A program made the translations under genes and the position numbers. Shown here piece by piece: positions 27,147 to 40,100 of a stretch of DNA of 64,000 bases (the first letter of the stretch is position 1; each line of letters starts with the position of its first letter). This DNA is from Brugia malayi (lineage: Eukaryota; Nematoda; Chromadorea; Rhabditida; Onchocercidae): NCBI RefSeq assembly GCF_000002995.4, contig NW_025062479.1, positions 17,480,721-17,544,720 on the forward strand. Reading direction: 5' to 3'. The notes beneath the pieces were generated by a model. That model ran no database searches. It saw nothing but the letters and a program-made list of their open reading frames with translations, and was not told the DNA's origin.

Positions 27147-30100
27147 TTTACAGCTAATATTTGTTACATTGCAACTGTATGGCCTCACAAATTCACACTC
27201 TTTAGCAAGTGAGACTTTTTTCAGTTTCCCTTTTGATAATAGCTATGGCACTGACCAAAAGCACTTAACTCTTCTGTCACGAGCTGTTAAAAGTAAACTG
27301 TGAGAAGAGATAATGGCTGAAATGAGAAATATCATACTTACAGAGATTTTTCCTTACTCTCATCAATTCCAAATGAATTCAGCCCACACTGGATAACTGA
27401 TAAAGAAGACAGGTGATAAAACAGTTTCAAGTGAATCCAAATTCTTGTTTTTCTTATGGCGTTCTAGTGGCAGCGATGACTTAACAACAGTATTATTGGA
27501 TGTCTGTTTGAAATTGATTATGAACAATTTATCATATGCGGAAGTGAGACAGTGACCTTTGATCCAAATAGAGTAGGGAAATGAAGTGAAGGAGTGAGAT
27601 GAAATGAACTGATATAAATGAACTTTCAGATAGCTTCTTCACAAATCCAAATACGCATGCGGGTTTTGTAACACGAATCAATCAGAAAGCTTTGGACTTG
27701 TTAGCTGATTATCTGAAAGAACGCGTCAATAGGTTTATGTATCATGGCGAAATTATCTTCAATTTTTCTGCACCACTTACAAACGAGGTTTTCAGGAAAA
27801 TTATCAGTCTCCATCTCTGATTTATTTTCTGGATTTCTTACAAAAGTTAAATGAACTTAAAAATTGCAATATGCTAATTATTTTATCGAAAATTCAAGTG
27901 CTTATCATTATATTTATGAACTGAGTGATGAAATTTCAGTCTTCCTTTTCTGTATTTTATATAGATGGAGTAAATGCTATTTGTATCCTCTATAGAATCC
28001 AGTTGTATGATTTTGTTTTTCTTAATTTAAAGATTTACGAAAAAAATTTAGGTAACATTTGGTCTCATCTCAACAAAAGCTATTGGTTATGATTCTAAAA
28101 TATTCAAATCAAGGTTGTTTATTGTCCCTGGACAAGGCATCATTTGGATGGTAAACTTTTTCTCGGAATACTTTTATGCATCACTTGATAAATTATTCGA
28201 AATGCTTCTTTTTTGGAAATTTCTTTTGCAGTTTATGCAATCAAATATTCACTCTAATTTGAATTTTTATTAACTCTCTACATGCCTTAAAAGTTGGCCT
28301 ATCTCAGATAGTAAAGTTTTAAAAAATTAATTTTAAATGCATTTTTGAAATCAGAACGAAAAATTCTTCAGGGTTCTCATCTAAATCTCTCAATTGGTAC
28401 ATTTTTCAAAATTTCCAGTCCTGCTGGCGACTTTTATGGATCTGCTGTACTTCAAATTAACAGGTGCAAAAAATAGAGATCCATTCAGAAAACTTAGAAA
28501 TTCAAAGCTTTTTTGATTCCACAAAGTGCTACGAATTTTTCTTAATATTTATTCTCCAATTTCATGCTTTTTCAAGCAAAAATGGAGCAAAAACGGTTCG
28601 ATAAGATACCAGTTTTCTATGTTATAACTTTATAATATAATTTCATGACAAGCGTCATTCTTTATAAAACAATAATCATTAATGCTTAAACGAGATATTA
28701 AAACTTATTTTTTATTTTCAACCACAATTTCGAATAAGAAGTAAGAATAAGAAAGAACTAAAGAGATTTGGGAGCTGTAAAAAAAACAATCAGTTAGGTA
28801 ACTGTCAAAATTTTCGATCTTGATTTCGAATTTGACCATCTTTCTGCCGTTTACTTTTTTGACATGAAATAAATTTTTTTTGCTTTCATGTAAGGACAGA
28901 CTTAGATGGACTGAGTTTAAAAGTTAGCTGAATTTAAGAAAGTAATTCAGGTAAAAAAGGACGCTTAGTTACCATTATCATAAGGAATGAATTAAATTTC
29001 ATAAATGCTACTGTAGTTTTAAAAATGAAAATTAACTAATTGCAGTGCAAAAGTGAAATCTTTTTTTGTGGCCGCTGTTAATGTTGATGGCCATCTTCGA
29101 ACCGACCTACAAAAATGTACACTATCACCAGGCAATGTTGTAATGAACTTTAGTGAAACTGATCCTTCACTTCTAGTCAATTATTATCCACAAATTAATC
29201 GTTTCATCAGTGAAAGAATCGAACTGGTTAGCTTTACAGAGATCTTTAAAATTATTCAAAAAAAATTTTTTGGCATAAAACTGTGCGATCTTTATGTATC
29301 TTTGAATATTAGGTGTCAAATTCTTATTTCAAATAATGTTTAAAACGAAAGGAAATTGATAGAATGTACTAAATGAAGCTGAAATTAGTATGTTTTACAC
29401 TAAAATATAGCGAATTTCAGATAATATGTTCAAGTTTCAATGCTGAGCTTGTACCCGTCATTTCGAATCGTTTGATGAACACTCCGATGAGCGCAGCTCT
29501 ATTTGATCAGTATTTTGTGAATTACGGCTTTATTGAGCAAATACAATATTTGCCTAATGCAATTGAGCTGAAGCATCGAGGAAACACATTCAGTATTGTA
29601 AAACAAGGTAAATCAAAATAATTAGTGACGATTAGAATCATTTTTGGCTTGAATTTAAGCTGGAATTTACTATAACTGTTAGAGACGAGATGGAATATAC
29701 AAGCTTTTTTATATTTGCATCTTCACGTTTCAGTAATTCCATTCAGGTCTTAATAGGCTCAACGATTTTCGATTACCTTTTCCATCAACACCGATAACAT
29801 TGGATAGTCCGGAAAACCAGGCAATGGTTGAATTCACAATGTCTAACTATACGCTAGCTAGCTTGCTCTACTGGATGGATCAGTATAGGAATTTTGATTA
29901 TGAAATAAGCAAAGAAAGCATCAACAATACACTTATGGTCGGATATTTAAGAAGCGAATGTAGCTCGAATGATATTTGTGCTGGCACTCTATTTCCCGGT
30001 ATGTTTGTAAAGAATTTACCAGTCCTAGTCTGATTTGGAATATTTTTAGATTAGAATTGGTAGTATTAGTTCGTTCTCTTATAACATACTGTCAATTCTA

Positions 30101-31315
30101 CCTAAATTAACATTTCTAACTAACTTTACGGATGACAATCGACTAAAATAATGTTTTTTTTTTTAAAAAAGTATTTTTCTGTTTCTTTTATACTGCAAAG
30201 TATAAAGAGCTGTGTTCCAAAATACTTAACTTTAAAGTTCTTTGTTTTCTTTATTTTCATTCTTCAAGTTCAATTTGAAATCATATTTTCCTGACAGGTG
30301 TACATTTGTGTTTCAGCTTTAAGTGTTCAATATCCAAATGGTATGGTGCAAATTAAATCGCATACAACCACTCCTCCGACAGTTCGTTTTGAACAGGATA
30401 AAGGCATAATTGTGATTTGGAGTCAAGTGGATGCATTCGTGCAAGTAAGTTTGTAGAACTGCTACTTATTAATTTACTAAATTGTTATAACTTTTGAGAA
30501 ATTCCTTTTTAGTATGTTCTCTTGGAAATTTTAGTAACTTTTTAATCATAGCTGCATTTTGAGAGAGAGAGAGAGAGAAGAATTATTTTTATAAAAAAAG
30601 AAAAGCACAACAGATGCGATTTAAAATTCAATAATTAAATCTGTTATATATGTATGGGTTTATCTATTGTAATAATAAATTTTCGAAAATTATAGCAAGG
30701 TGAACACACGAGTCCATTCCTAACATCCAATATGATGGCCGAATTAAAACTCGAAAAAAGCATCTTCCAAAACTATTCTTTCACATCGCAGATGCGTATC
30801 GATAAATTCAAAATCTCCGATGTAACAAGTCTGATCGATGGCATTGACAAAACTAGCCTGGAATTCCTTGTCAGCGCTCTCAATGAATTGCTGATTGGCG
30901 ATGATGTAGCAAAGAAACTTAGTGACGGTAAAATTGACAACGATTTTTCTTTTTTTTAATATACATCCCGAAGCATATCAGTATCAAAATGCATACATTT
31001 TCAAGTGAATTCGAGTGAATTGATGATGATGATAATGCGATATCTTACAAAATAGATATTTTGTTGATAAAACATCAATGTATATTTCCGAGAAATATTT
31101 GAACATACTTTCAACACTTTCATTCATTTTCAGGCATAAAATTACCGATTTTGTTCGATTTTGTTCAAAAATCAGCGAATGTTATATTTGAAAAGGATCG
31201 GATGAGAATCGCAGTTGATTTTTGTTTCGATCAGAATTGTTCTAAAAATTCGATTGCAGAAAGCAATGATTTCGATTATTATGACAATGTCAACTCAACA
31301 TCAACGTTGTCGTAA
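27142..31315 (+). CDS. BPI/LBP/CETP-family lipid-binding protein (10 exons)
   Basis: Encodes a secreted protein of 525 residues in the bactericidal permeability-increasing / LPS-binding / lipid-transfer family, close to usual family length (about 480-500). Exons: 27142-27208, 27630-27787, 28052-28150, 28372-28463, 29046-29226, 29421-29607, 29747-29998, 30317-30444, 30696-30927, 31134-31315, all with consistent phases. Exon 1 encodes the signal peptide (MILQLIFVTLQLYGL). The N-terminal barrel starts with NPNTHAGFVTRINQKAL, matching the family NPG-V-RI-KGL motif, then VPGQGI. Two cysteines (QKCT in exon 5, IICSS in exon 6) are about 40 residues apart, like the conserved N-barrel disulfide. The C-terminal barrel (exons 7-10) ends with KLPILFDF, like the family's GFPLP segment, plus an acidic Asn/Ser tail with an extra Cys pair (CFDQNC). 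The exon 2 end could alternatively be 27732. Ligand is unknown; lipid or bacterial products are inferred from family only. Confidence 0.88.
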
Positions 31316-32369
31316 TAGGTATGAAAATGGAATGGTCATCAAACTTATCGTTCGATTTATAGACTTTTAACATGGAATATCATCCGGAATTTAATTTTTA
31401 ACACCCTTAAACTGGACACGTGTTATCACTATTTCTTTATCAAATGCTATTTTAATTTGTTTAATATTTGAGTTTAATTTATAATGGATAGATCAGTTGG
31501 CAAAGTAATTATAGTCAACCAGTCAACAAGTAATCAGTTAAGCTTTTTTGAGAAAGTTGAAAATTTTTGAAAGAACAATTAATTTGCAAAGTTACTATAA
31601 ATTGGATATAATGCATATTTTTCCAAGAGAGTTCCTTATTTATCAATATTGTCCTTTTTTAAAAAATTGTGTCATTAAATTTTTTCTAATTTACAATAGG
31701 TGCATTCGAAGAAGTGGTTCAATAAGGGTAAATTAATTAGTTTGAAAAACTTAGTTGAAATGATAGGCACATGAAAATATTTCGAAACTCTTGTAACCTA
31801 TGATTTAGTGATGAAAATACATGTGACTAACAAACCGGTATTCTTATTATGAAACCGAACGTATACGAAACAAGGCTTTTTTTTTTTAAATTTGCAAATA
31901 TGAAGGAAATAGGAGAGAAGAGGATGGGATAACATATTGCAGAATCCTGAAATTCTGTTTATTGTATACTCAAGTACCCATTTGGATTTTAAGCAGACAT
32001 ATTTTAATAATAGCTCTGGCTTGATAGAACAAACTTTGCTCAATGTAGAGTACCTTCACTCCAAGAACGATGTTATTGAGGTCTTTTTCAAAACGTTATT
32101 TACAGTACTCAGAGTAGAACACGCAGTCTAGTCCTTTCTTAACTGAATTCTATCATTCATTTTATTTTACCTTTGGTTGTTCATTTGTTCTATTACTTTT
32201 TGAATTTTTGAAATGTGTTCATATATATATATATACATATATGAAACAGTGATTCCTTACAAAATATCTTTCTAAATGCTTAAGAGTTGTAAATTTGAAG
32301 TTAACAGTTATTATGGCAGAATCTTCCAGTCTGTAGCGGTGCTGAAGGATGAAGTTTCCAGTTGTCACA

Positions 32370-32403
32370 CTTCATGCGAATTTGAATTCTTTTAAATTTA
32401 AAT

Positions 32404-32447
<44 letters not shown>

Positions 32448-32463
32448 TCACGCTAATTTGAAT
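32370..32463 (+). mobile_element. Tiny poly(A)-tailed retro-insertion with flanking direct repeats
   Basis: An uninterrupted run of 37 A (32409-32445) is immediately followed by an 18-bp segment (32446-32463) that matches 32370-32387 at 16 of 18 positions. The repeats enclose 58 bp ending in the A-run. Poly(A) directly followed by a target-site-like duplication is the signature of LINE-driven insertion, here 5'-truncated to almost nothing. Expansion of a poly(A) tract between chance repeats is the alternative. Confidence 0.45.
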
Positions 32464-33132
32464 AGAATATTAAGTTTGTGGGGAGGAAAAATGGGGTGTG
32501 GCAGGCAAATCACAGAGTCACTCTTTTGCTATTAATTTGAGGTTTGATTGATTTCACACTTCGATCCAGTCTTTGCTGAATCAGCTAGATCTAATAAATA
32601 ACTTGCAACCTAGTTTGACCTAAAATCAGCGTCACGAAAGTTTTATAGTTTATTATCAAACTATAAATTAAAATAAAATATTATATGTTTTGTTATGGAA
32701 AGGAATTATTTGTATCAATCATTTTAAAAATATTGGAATTAATTGTTTTCTGCTAACAACCTTTCTAACTGTTTCTCTGATGTTTCTGTAAATTAATCGA
32801 AATCTTCCAATGTAATACTGAAATTTTACGGCAACTCTTGCGACTTTTGCAAGTTTCACTGTCAATGGTAGCATATGCTAACTTGAAAGCTTCAAGAATT
32901 TATTTCATAGTTAAACAGAAAGTTCAGCTTCAGTGTATATTAGATGAACCGAGAGATAATTTGATACCTTGATTAGCTATAAAAACTTGCATACCTTTTG
33001 TAAGTTGAATAAGCAAATAATTTATATTAGTTAAACTCAGATATTTCCATATCTCCTTGCAATACAAATCATACTGAAAATCATGATTCGGCAAGGTAAA
33101 TCGTTCGTCCTCCCCTGGACATTTATTCATAT

Positions 33133-33384
33133 TTGCAGTTTGACACTAACGATTCACATTTGCTTACTGTTCTATATCATTTCATTTGCATCATTAATGG
33201 AACAGAACTTATATCACATATTTTGATTTGCCGCGATGCTTCCAGAAACTTCTGGAATAACCCAAATAGCTTAGAATTTGATGAGGCACTTTACGCCTAT
33301 AAAGATTCATTTTATTGGGACCATTCAACAAGCCAACGATTTATCTCTCAACTGGTTATATCTAGCATTGTCCTCGGTGCTTAA
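33133..33384 (+). other. Unassigned open frame after a TTTGCAG acceptor
   Basis: After an acceptor-like ATATTTGCAG (ending 33138), the frame stays open for about 80 codons with mixed composition (Trp, Cys, Asp, Glu, an NGT sequon) and stops at TAA. It could be the last exon of an unrecognised plus-strand gene. No upstream exon with matching phase was found and I know no homologue. It ends about 160 bp from the GPCR stop on the opposite strand. Confidence 0.2.
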
Positions 33385-33544
33385 ATGTCATCTACTTCAA
33401 AACTTTCATATCGATTCACTGCTTTATAGACTGCTAATAGATCGCAACTGCAATGATGCAATGATAAAATAATGATAAGAAATCATTATTTACTTGTGCT
33501 GCATTATTATGCTATCATCAGCATTACTGTATAGAAGGAATTAG

Positions 33545-36500
33545 TTACCTTTTTCTGTGATCACAATTCAGTATCTTATTTTTTGTTAAATCATTCCGCA
33601 AAGCACTTCCGGATTGAAGGAGAGGCTTACAGTTATAAGTAGCACTTTTCTGCATTTCTGGTTGCCTTACACATTCAGGTAGTAATCGAAAAAAAGCAGC
33701 ACGTAATTGCAAATTTAGAGCTGCATAAAGCAATGGATTCCATACCTGGAACTTTTCAAATATTTTTAAGAATTACAAAAATAAGCAATTCAAGGCTTTA
33801 GCAATTTTAAGATTGAAAATTTATGGAGAATATAAAACATCTAGAGTATCTCTAAAATTCTGTAATTTGGTTCCTAATTAATTAGTAAAATTTTATCCAG
33901 CATTTCGTCAATTAAAAATTATTTTATCAGTAATACCAACAGAAACAAACTGACAGTTGAGGACATAGCAATGCAATGTGTTGCAATCCCGAAAAAGTAT
34001 TCCTGATTTTGGCACCACTTCGGCAGACAGTCGTAATCCCTGAGAACGTTAAATAATACGCTGAAAAACCAGCTTGCAGAAAACGCAACCACCATTCCAA
34101 TTAGCATACGATTTGTTCGTTGTCTGCGTTTTATGGCTGCACGCTGCTAAAAATATGAGTTGATATTTAATGTCGGTTTTATTATCCTTGACTAAATTTT
34201 TTATTGTATTTCTTTGAAATCCTTAACAAGGAACAGGAAGTAAGATGGCAAAGCCTTGTTGTCATCTTTTCCTTTCTTTTTTATTTCTCACAAGTAATAA
34301 TGAGGCTACTCCTTCTTTCTTTCCGTTTGCAAAACGACCGTAATGAATAATTGACATTGCATTAGCTTATTCTTACTAACTTTATATTTTAACACATCTG
34401 AGTGTCGCAGTAAATTGTTCCTTTATTAAAAACATATTCAAGGATGATATGTGCTCTAGAGTCAATTAATTTGTTCATAAGTGCCCTGATTAAATCAGGA
34501 GATTTACTTAAAATTTCATCTCTGTAATAAAGTTTGAAATGCACTGTTTGAAAAAGAAAAAACAAGCCTGATCGGTCATTCCTAGTTGATATTCATTACG
34601 CTGCCTTCGATTCCTTTGCAGTATACCCTGCAATTAGCAGATCACTTCGTTCGTTATATGTTTTATATCCTTTTCATTTTATATCTTTCATCTTATCTTC
34701 AAATATCACCAATCAATAGAGGTTTAGAGGTTTTGTGCCATTTTTAATGGTAATTTGTTCTTAGAAATATTCTTATTAAATCACCATCAAATATTTATTC
34801 ATATTTGCTGAAAGTGGTGCTACAGACATGGAACTATTATTTGGTAAGAGTAAAATGAAAAATGAACGCTATGGTATGGTGTTATCTTTTTATGTGAAAT
34901 ATACGGACATAAATGGATCTAAAATGCATAAAAAGGAACGCGACAAGCATCACTTGATAGTAAAGTGTCGAATAAGTTTACCTTGCCTAATTTGAAAGAG
35001 ATAGCAGTGTAGCAAAAAGTGATGATCACCAGAGGTACGATGAATTGTACGCTCAGCATTATTGACCCATAAACTCGTCTACCGCTTTGGTCGATACCCC
35101 ATTCTTCAGTACAGAAATGGCCACAGTAATTGCCGAATCTTTTAAGCCTTTGCTTGAATATTACCGGCGCTGATAATGAAGTAGATAACATGCATATTAC
35201 CTGCAAATTCTATTACATACTTAAATATTATTCTGAGTGAAATATCTGAATACAGCACATTTCTTACATATTCATTTTTATTTTATAACACCGAAACCTT
35301 TGAGAAGTTTAAAATTTAGAAAGAATTTTTAAAGAAAGAAAAAGGTCTTCATTACAAATTGATATGTGATCAAAAATGATTGAGAATCTCAACGTGAACA
35401 TGAAAATTGCAGAGTATATGGAAATGATACTTATTATTATAACACAGTACAAACAGTATAGTAAAGACGTTTATTGAGTAGTGTTTCACCCGAAATATGC
35501 TAATAAAGCATTTATCACTTAGCAACTTGATAAGTTATTGGAGTAATTTGATAATTTATTGGTTGTTGATGTAGTATTTATTGATTAACTTCAATGGAGC
35601 AAATAATTTCCTAAGATTTCTCTTTTTCTATATCTCTAATGACTTCTTTCAAAACATTTGCTAACAAGCTGTAAGCTAGCAATTCAATTTGCTTAAAATT
35701 GAAGAAAAAATTTGTAGCGTCCCACTCACCATAATTACGATTAATGCTTGAAGCCTGGATAAAGCTTTTCTAGTTGGAAAATAGATAAGCAAAAAACGAT
35801 CCACTGAGATTGCTGAGAGAGTAAATGTAGAGAAGCACAATGAAGCGCCCTAAAAATTCATTTTTTTCTATTTCAAAATAGCTTTTCGGAATTTCAAGAG
35901 AAGTATATTGCATATCCATATTTATACTTTATCAAAATTTATGGAATAGTTCTCAAACGATTAAAAAAGTACTAAGCTTTCGATGATATTCAAACTATAT
36001 TGCATATTCAAACATCGACAGTTTAAAATTACTTCCCACTTTATTTCTTAAGGGATATCCAAAAGCTCGTATCGTAAATGGCTGTGCTGAAAAAGTCATG
36101 GAGAAGTTCTCAAAGAAACTTGCAAAAATCTGTTGAATCTAATTTGTTTTTTCTCCAATTCAGTCTGTTTCTTGATGCTAATTTTATCTGAGTTCTTATG
36201 ATACCATGTGTTGCAATACCAGGAAGCTTCCATTTACATTCAGTAATATTTGCCTTTATCTGACCTTTTATGATTATAATTTATAAGAACTCGGAGCTCA
36301 GCCAAAGACTGAAGAAACAGTAATATCATCAAAATCACAACTTTCTAAGTAAAGAAAAGGAACTAACAGCAATAAAGGGTGCTACGGAACATAACACAGC
36401 ACCAAAAATCCATTCCTTCTTGAATGCTGCGATTGGTGTTATTGTTGCTGAGGTGAAGCATACAACAAGGTCGGAGCAACTCAATGAGAAAATGAACATA

Positions 36501-37168
36501 TTGGGTACTGTTTGCAGTGTCCTGAAACACTACATAGGTGAGGTGATTATTTGTTACTTCTAAAATGTGTTTCTATCACTTTTGAATCAGTCAGTACCCA
36601 AAAAGCAGGTATTAGTTTGTTATTATAATTATAAGTAATCGTTGATGCTTTATATATTTATAGAAATAAATTACAATTATAGTAGCAAAATGAAAATAAT
36701 TACTGCATTTTGATCACTTTTCAGGAAAACAAAATATCTACGTGTCTACTAAGATCTGAGGTTTCTAGCTGTCAAACGAGTCCATATATGTTATACCTGA
36801 TTATAATTCATTGTTGATGCTTTATGTTCATATAAGCAATCACTTTTTCTATAAGATCAAGTATTTTGTAATTATGTCGGAAATTCGGCCGATATTAGGT
36901 CTCTATTTAGCATCATTTGACACCAAATTTTTTAAATCGACTGATTATTATTAGATAAAATTATTAGGTAAAGACATGGAAAAATGAAGAAATACCTGGT
37001 CCTAGATATGGCCAATATGACACATAGATTGCCTACAATACCGATGAGGATAATTGCTGCATAAAAAAAGACGAAAATGAATATAGTAAATGACTGAGTG
37101 CTCCAATCGCGCCTATTCCGCCATAATTCCGCGTTCATATCCAGGCAGGTATTATTGTTATTGTACAT
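33545..37168 (-). CDS. Neuropeptide Y/F-type rhodopsin-family GPCR (NPR-like, 6 exons)
   Basis: Encodes a seven-helix receptor of 352 residues. Exons on the minus strand: 37168-36996, 36521-36368, 35849-35730, 35200-34982, 34146-33955, 33745-33545, with all phases matching. Residues 3-7 include an NNT glycosylation sequon. TM1 is about 27-54 with GN at 46-47. TM2 has SCSDL (Asp75). EWIFG precedes Cys102, the usual extracellular disulfide cysteine. TM3 ends in DRF (126-128) rather than DRY. ECL2 and TM5 are in exon 4, TM6 to TM7 in exon 5. THCIAMSST and WNPLLYAALN are very like NPY/NPF receptors, as is FNVLRDYD after TM6. Oddities: the TM4 Trp position appears to be Cys, and the TM6 proline is Phe (SWFFS). 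The start was chosen at the ATG at 37168, 24 nt after an acceptor (GTTTAG). Ligand is inferred to be a peptide. Confidence 0.88.
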
Positions 37169-37194
37169 CTTGTGAGAACACCGAGATGTCACCT
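37169..37194 (-). promoter_or_regulatory. 3' splice site and short 5' UTR of the GPCR gene
   Basis: AACGTTTAG (AG at 37194-37193) precedes the first in-frame ATG by 24 nt. Either a spliced leader or a non-coding or short coding exon upstream could join here. The frame is also open through the leader (GTG at 37192), so a few extra N-terminal residues from an upstream exon cannot be excluded. Confidence 0.4.
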
Positions 37195-40100
37195 AAACGT
37201 TAAGATTAGAAGCCATAATTTAAGATATTTATACAATTCGCTTCAAAGACGCGCATTGAATCAACAGACCGTTTTCATCTATTTAGAAATCACAAAAACT
37301 AAATTCACTGCGTTTTCATCTCATATTTAGAATCACTTTGTCACACATTTTCTTACGGTCGGGATGAACTCTTGAGGAAACAAACCGAATATGTACCCCA
37401 AAACAAGACCCTTAGAAAAGTTTATAATGACTTAAGATTCACTAGAAATTTTCATTTAAATGTTTGCAGAATTTCTTATTATATTTTTTTCTGTGATGAT
37501 TGGCTTTAAAATTTTCATTAAGCAAGGCATGTTAATTTACTTCAAGTTATTATCATTTGATTTATATGAACATAGTATAGGAAAAACTGATATGGAAAGG
37601 TGTATTATCATACTTATGTAACCATAGTTTATGTTACATTGCACTATAATAAGGAATAAATTAAATGAATTAATTTTTTTGTGGTTAAATGTGTTTAATA
37701 AAAATCATCAATAAGCAATAACCTGATAATTTAACAACTTTCGAGTTTATTTTAAGAAATACGGTTTCTAAAGTATTATACAACATCTTCAGGTACTTCT
37801 AAAACATGCATGATGACATAATTTCATAGACATCATACTGAATGTCACTGCATTTCGAAATATGCTGTTAGGTCATGTGTATAAGAAATATGATTATAGT
37901 GATAATCCAAAACCACAAATTGAGAATTAAAAATTACTGATAAAAATGAGAAAAACAAACTGAAAAAGAAAGAGTACGCTAAAAGAATTTGTTTCAGGTT
38001 AATGACTCATAGCAGCTTTAACATATCTCATCGGCAGTTTCATTCGTTTCTGTTCAAGCCCTAATAAATCTATAAAATTATCAAAATTTTATTATGTTCT
38101 GCAACACATTAACTAAATATGTTATGGCCAGTGTTGACAAATTTGTTGGGATAATATGCAGTGATAACAAATCATAACATGCAAAACGTTAATTGTGCTA
38201 ATGATAGATGACTGCTGTTGATGCAGTGATTGTCTAAACATACATTATTCTTGAACTTTCTATCTCATCGTGATAAGAGTGTCTAGTAGTTACCACAGTA
38301 CTAATATCACTTTTAAGGAACTTTTTCAAGAATATTATTCACTTATATTTTTTTGTTAAGTAAAATTCATCAGAGAGAATAGAAATAAAATTTATCGGAG
38401 GGAAAGGATAACACTGCTATTATCCTTGAATTTGACAAATAATCTTCACTTAATTCCTATTTCCACTTTTTTCTAAGATGATAAGAAAATACATTACACA
38501 GAGGAATATGGCATAAAATACACCTTAAGAGTAAACCATATCTATAAAAATTAATGCAATTTTTATGCCAACACAATTAAAGCTATAACAGTTGATTTAC
38601 AAACTTACTGAAAGTTGTAAGCAGACTCTGGAATCAACAAATCTTTTCTTGAAGGTGCTTGGTATGCCATCAAGTAAATCATCAAGTGCCTTTTACAATA
38701 ATAAGAAGAAAAAGTGTTTTAGCAAAGTGAGAGTATAAAGTTTGAAATAGTCTGGACACTATTTGAATCTACCTTTATTTCTAATTCGATCTCTTTTCTT
38801 CGATAAAGAAATAAAATGTCAAGTGGAAGAAATGTTGACTCCGAAATTTTCGTCTCACCGATATCCAGAAATCAATCCTCCTTCCCACGGTAACTTTCGA
38901 ATCGCTGCTATCATCAAATCTTTTATGTTTTTCTCACCATTACTGAAAAAATCGATTTGTTTACGAGAAATTACAAGTCATACTGTGCTTTTGAAAAAGA
39001 CCGAACATAATCTCTAATACAAAGCATTAAAGAACGGTTCTCTAAGAATAAGTGTTAATTGTGTTTTAACTAATAAGGATAAATTATGAAAATGATGGAA
39101 AGTTACTGATTTAGTTATTAACAGATTTTCATGCATAACATAGAATTGAAATTTTTAATATTTGTATTTGATGCAGACAGGCCAATTTCAAAGACTGCTC
39201 GCAAATGGAATAATTTTTTCCTTTTGGCTCATATTTCAAATACATATGTTTCTAATAATTAGGCAATAATTACGCACACTTTTGGCAAAAATTTTGCACT
39301 CAGTTAGAGAATTTTCCCAGTTAATCATAATGATGAAAAAGTGGATAATAAGTTTCTGACATTTATTTAAAGAACTTATGCAGTTTTTCAGGATCATTTC
39401 ATTAAATTTTATCTCCGCTTAACATCTTATCATGATCACCTAAGAAACTTAGTATCTTAAGTTAGCATACAATTAGTCCATCTTTTGCGTTAAACTATAA
39501 ATTTCTAATTAATGACTTCCGAAAAATTGTATGCAATTTTTTTTCATTACTTGTTGTGAATGCACTTGTAGGGATTGATTATCTGATTATGACATTCATT
39601 AAGTGATCAGAAAAGACTGTAGTTTAGAAGTTTGAAATAAAGGAAGTAAACGAAATTTTTGGAACAAAATGTCAATAATATTTTGAAATTGCTTAGATGT
39701 ACAACTTTTCCTTTCATGACGGGTCACTTTGTAAGAGCTTTCTCAAATTAATAGACAGATAATCTCAATGTACTGATTATATAAGTCTCTTCATAAATCT
39801 TTTAAATTGCAGTTTTGATTTATGAACTTTAACAATGTAGATCATGCGTGGCTCATTACTATAAACACCCTTTATTTCAGAGTACTTTCATCCTTTGCGC
39901 CTAAGAAGATCTAATATTTGTCCTATGGTTGAACATAGTTTCTTTGATTGAACCCACTATTTCCATTTTGTTAGCACAATATATCATATTGGGAAGTGGT
40001 GAAAATATTGTTGAGGATTCTATAAAATTATAATAAAATTAAAAATAACAGCAACAAATTCTTGGAGATAATTAAATAAAAATCAATTATTCAAGCTTTT

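Larger units (their letters stand above)
31316..33544. other. Intergenic region between BPI and GPCR genes
   Basis: Convergent 3' ends flank this stretch. It contains a poly(A) insertion (32370-32463), a minus frame at 32930-33130 and a plus frame at 33133-33384, both of fairly protein-like composition. Neither has a start codon with signal or domain support. No complete gene model can be built. Confidence 0.5.

Noticed and set aside
28421..28463. Shorter version of BPI exon 4 starting after TTTCCAG
   Set aside because: That acceptor would need phase 1 or 2 input. The acceptor at 28371 is in phase 0 and adds a coherent barrel strand (HLNLSIGTFFKI).
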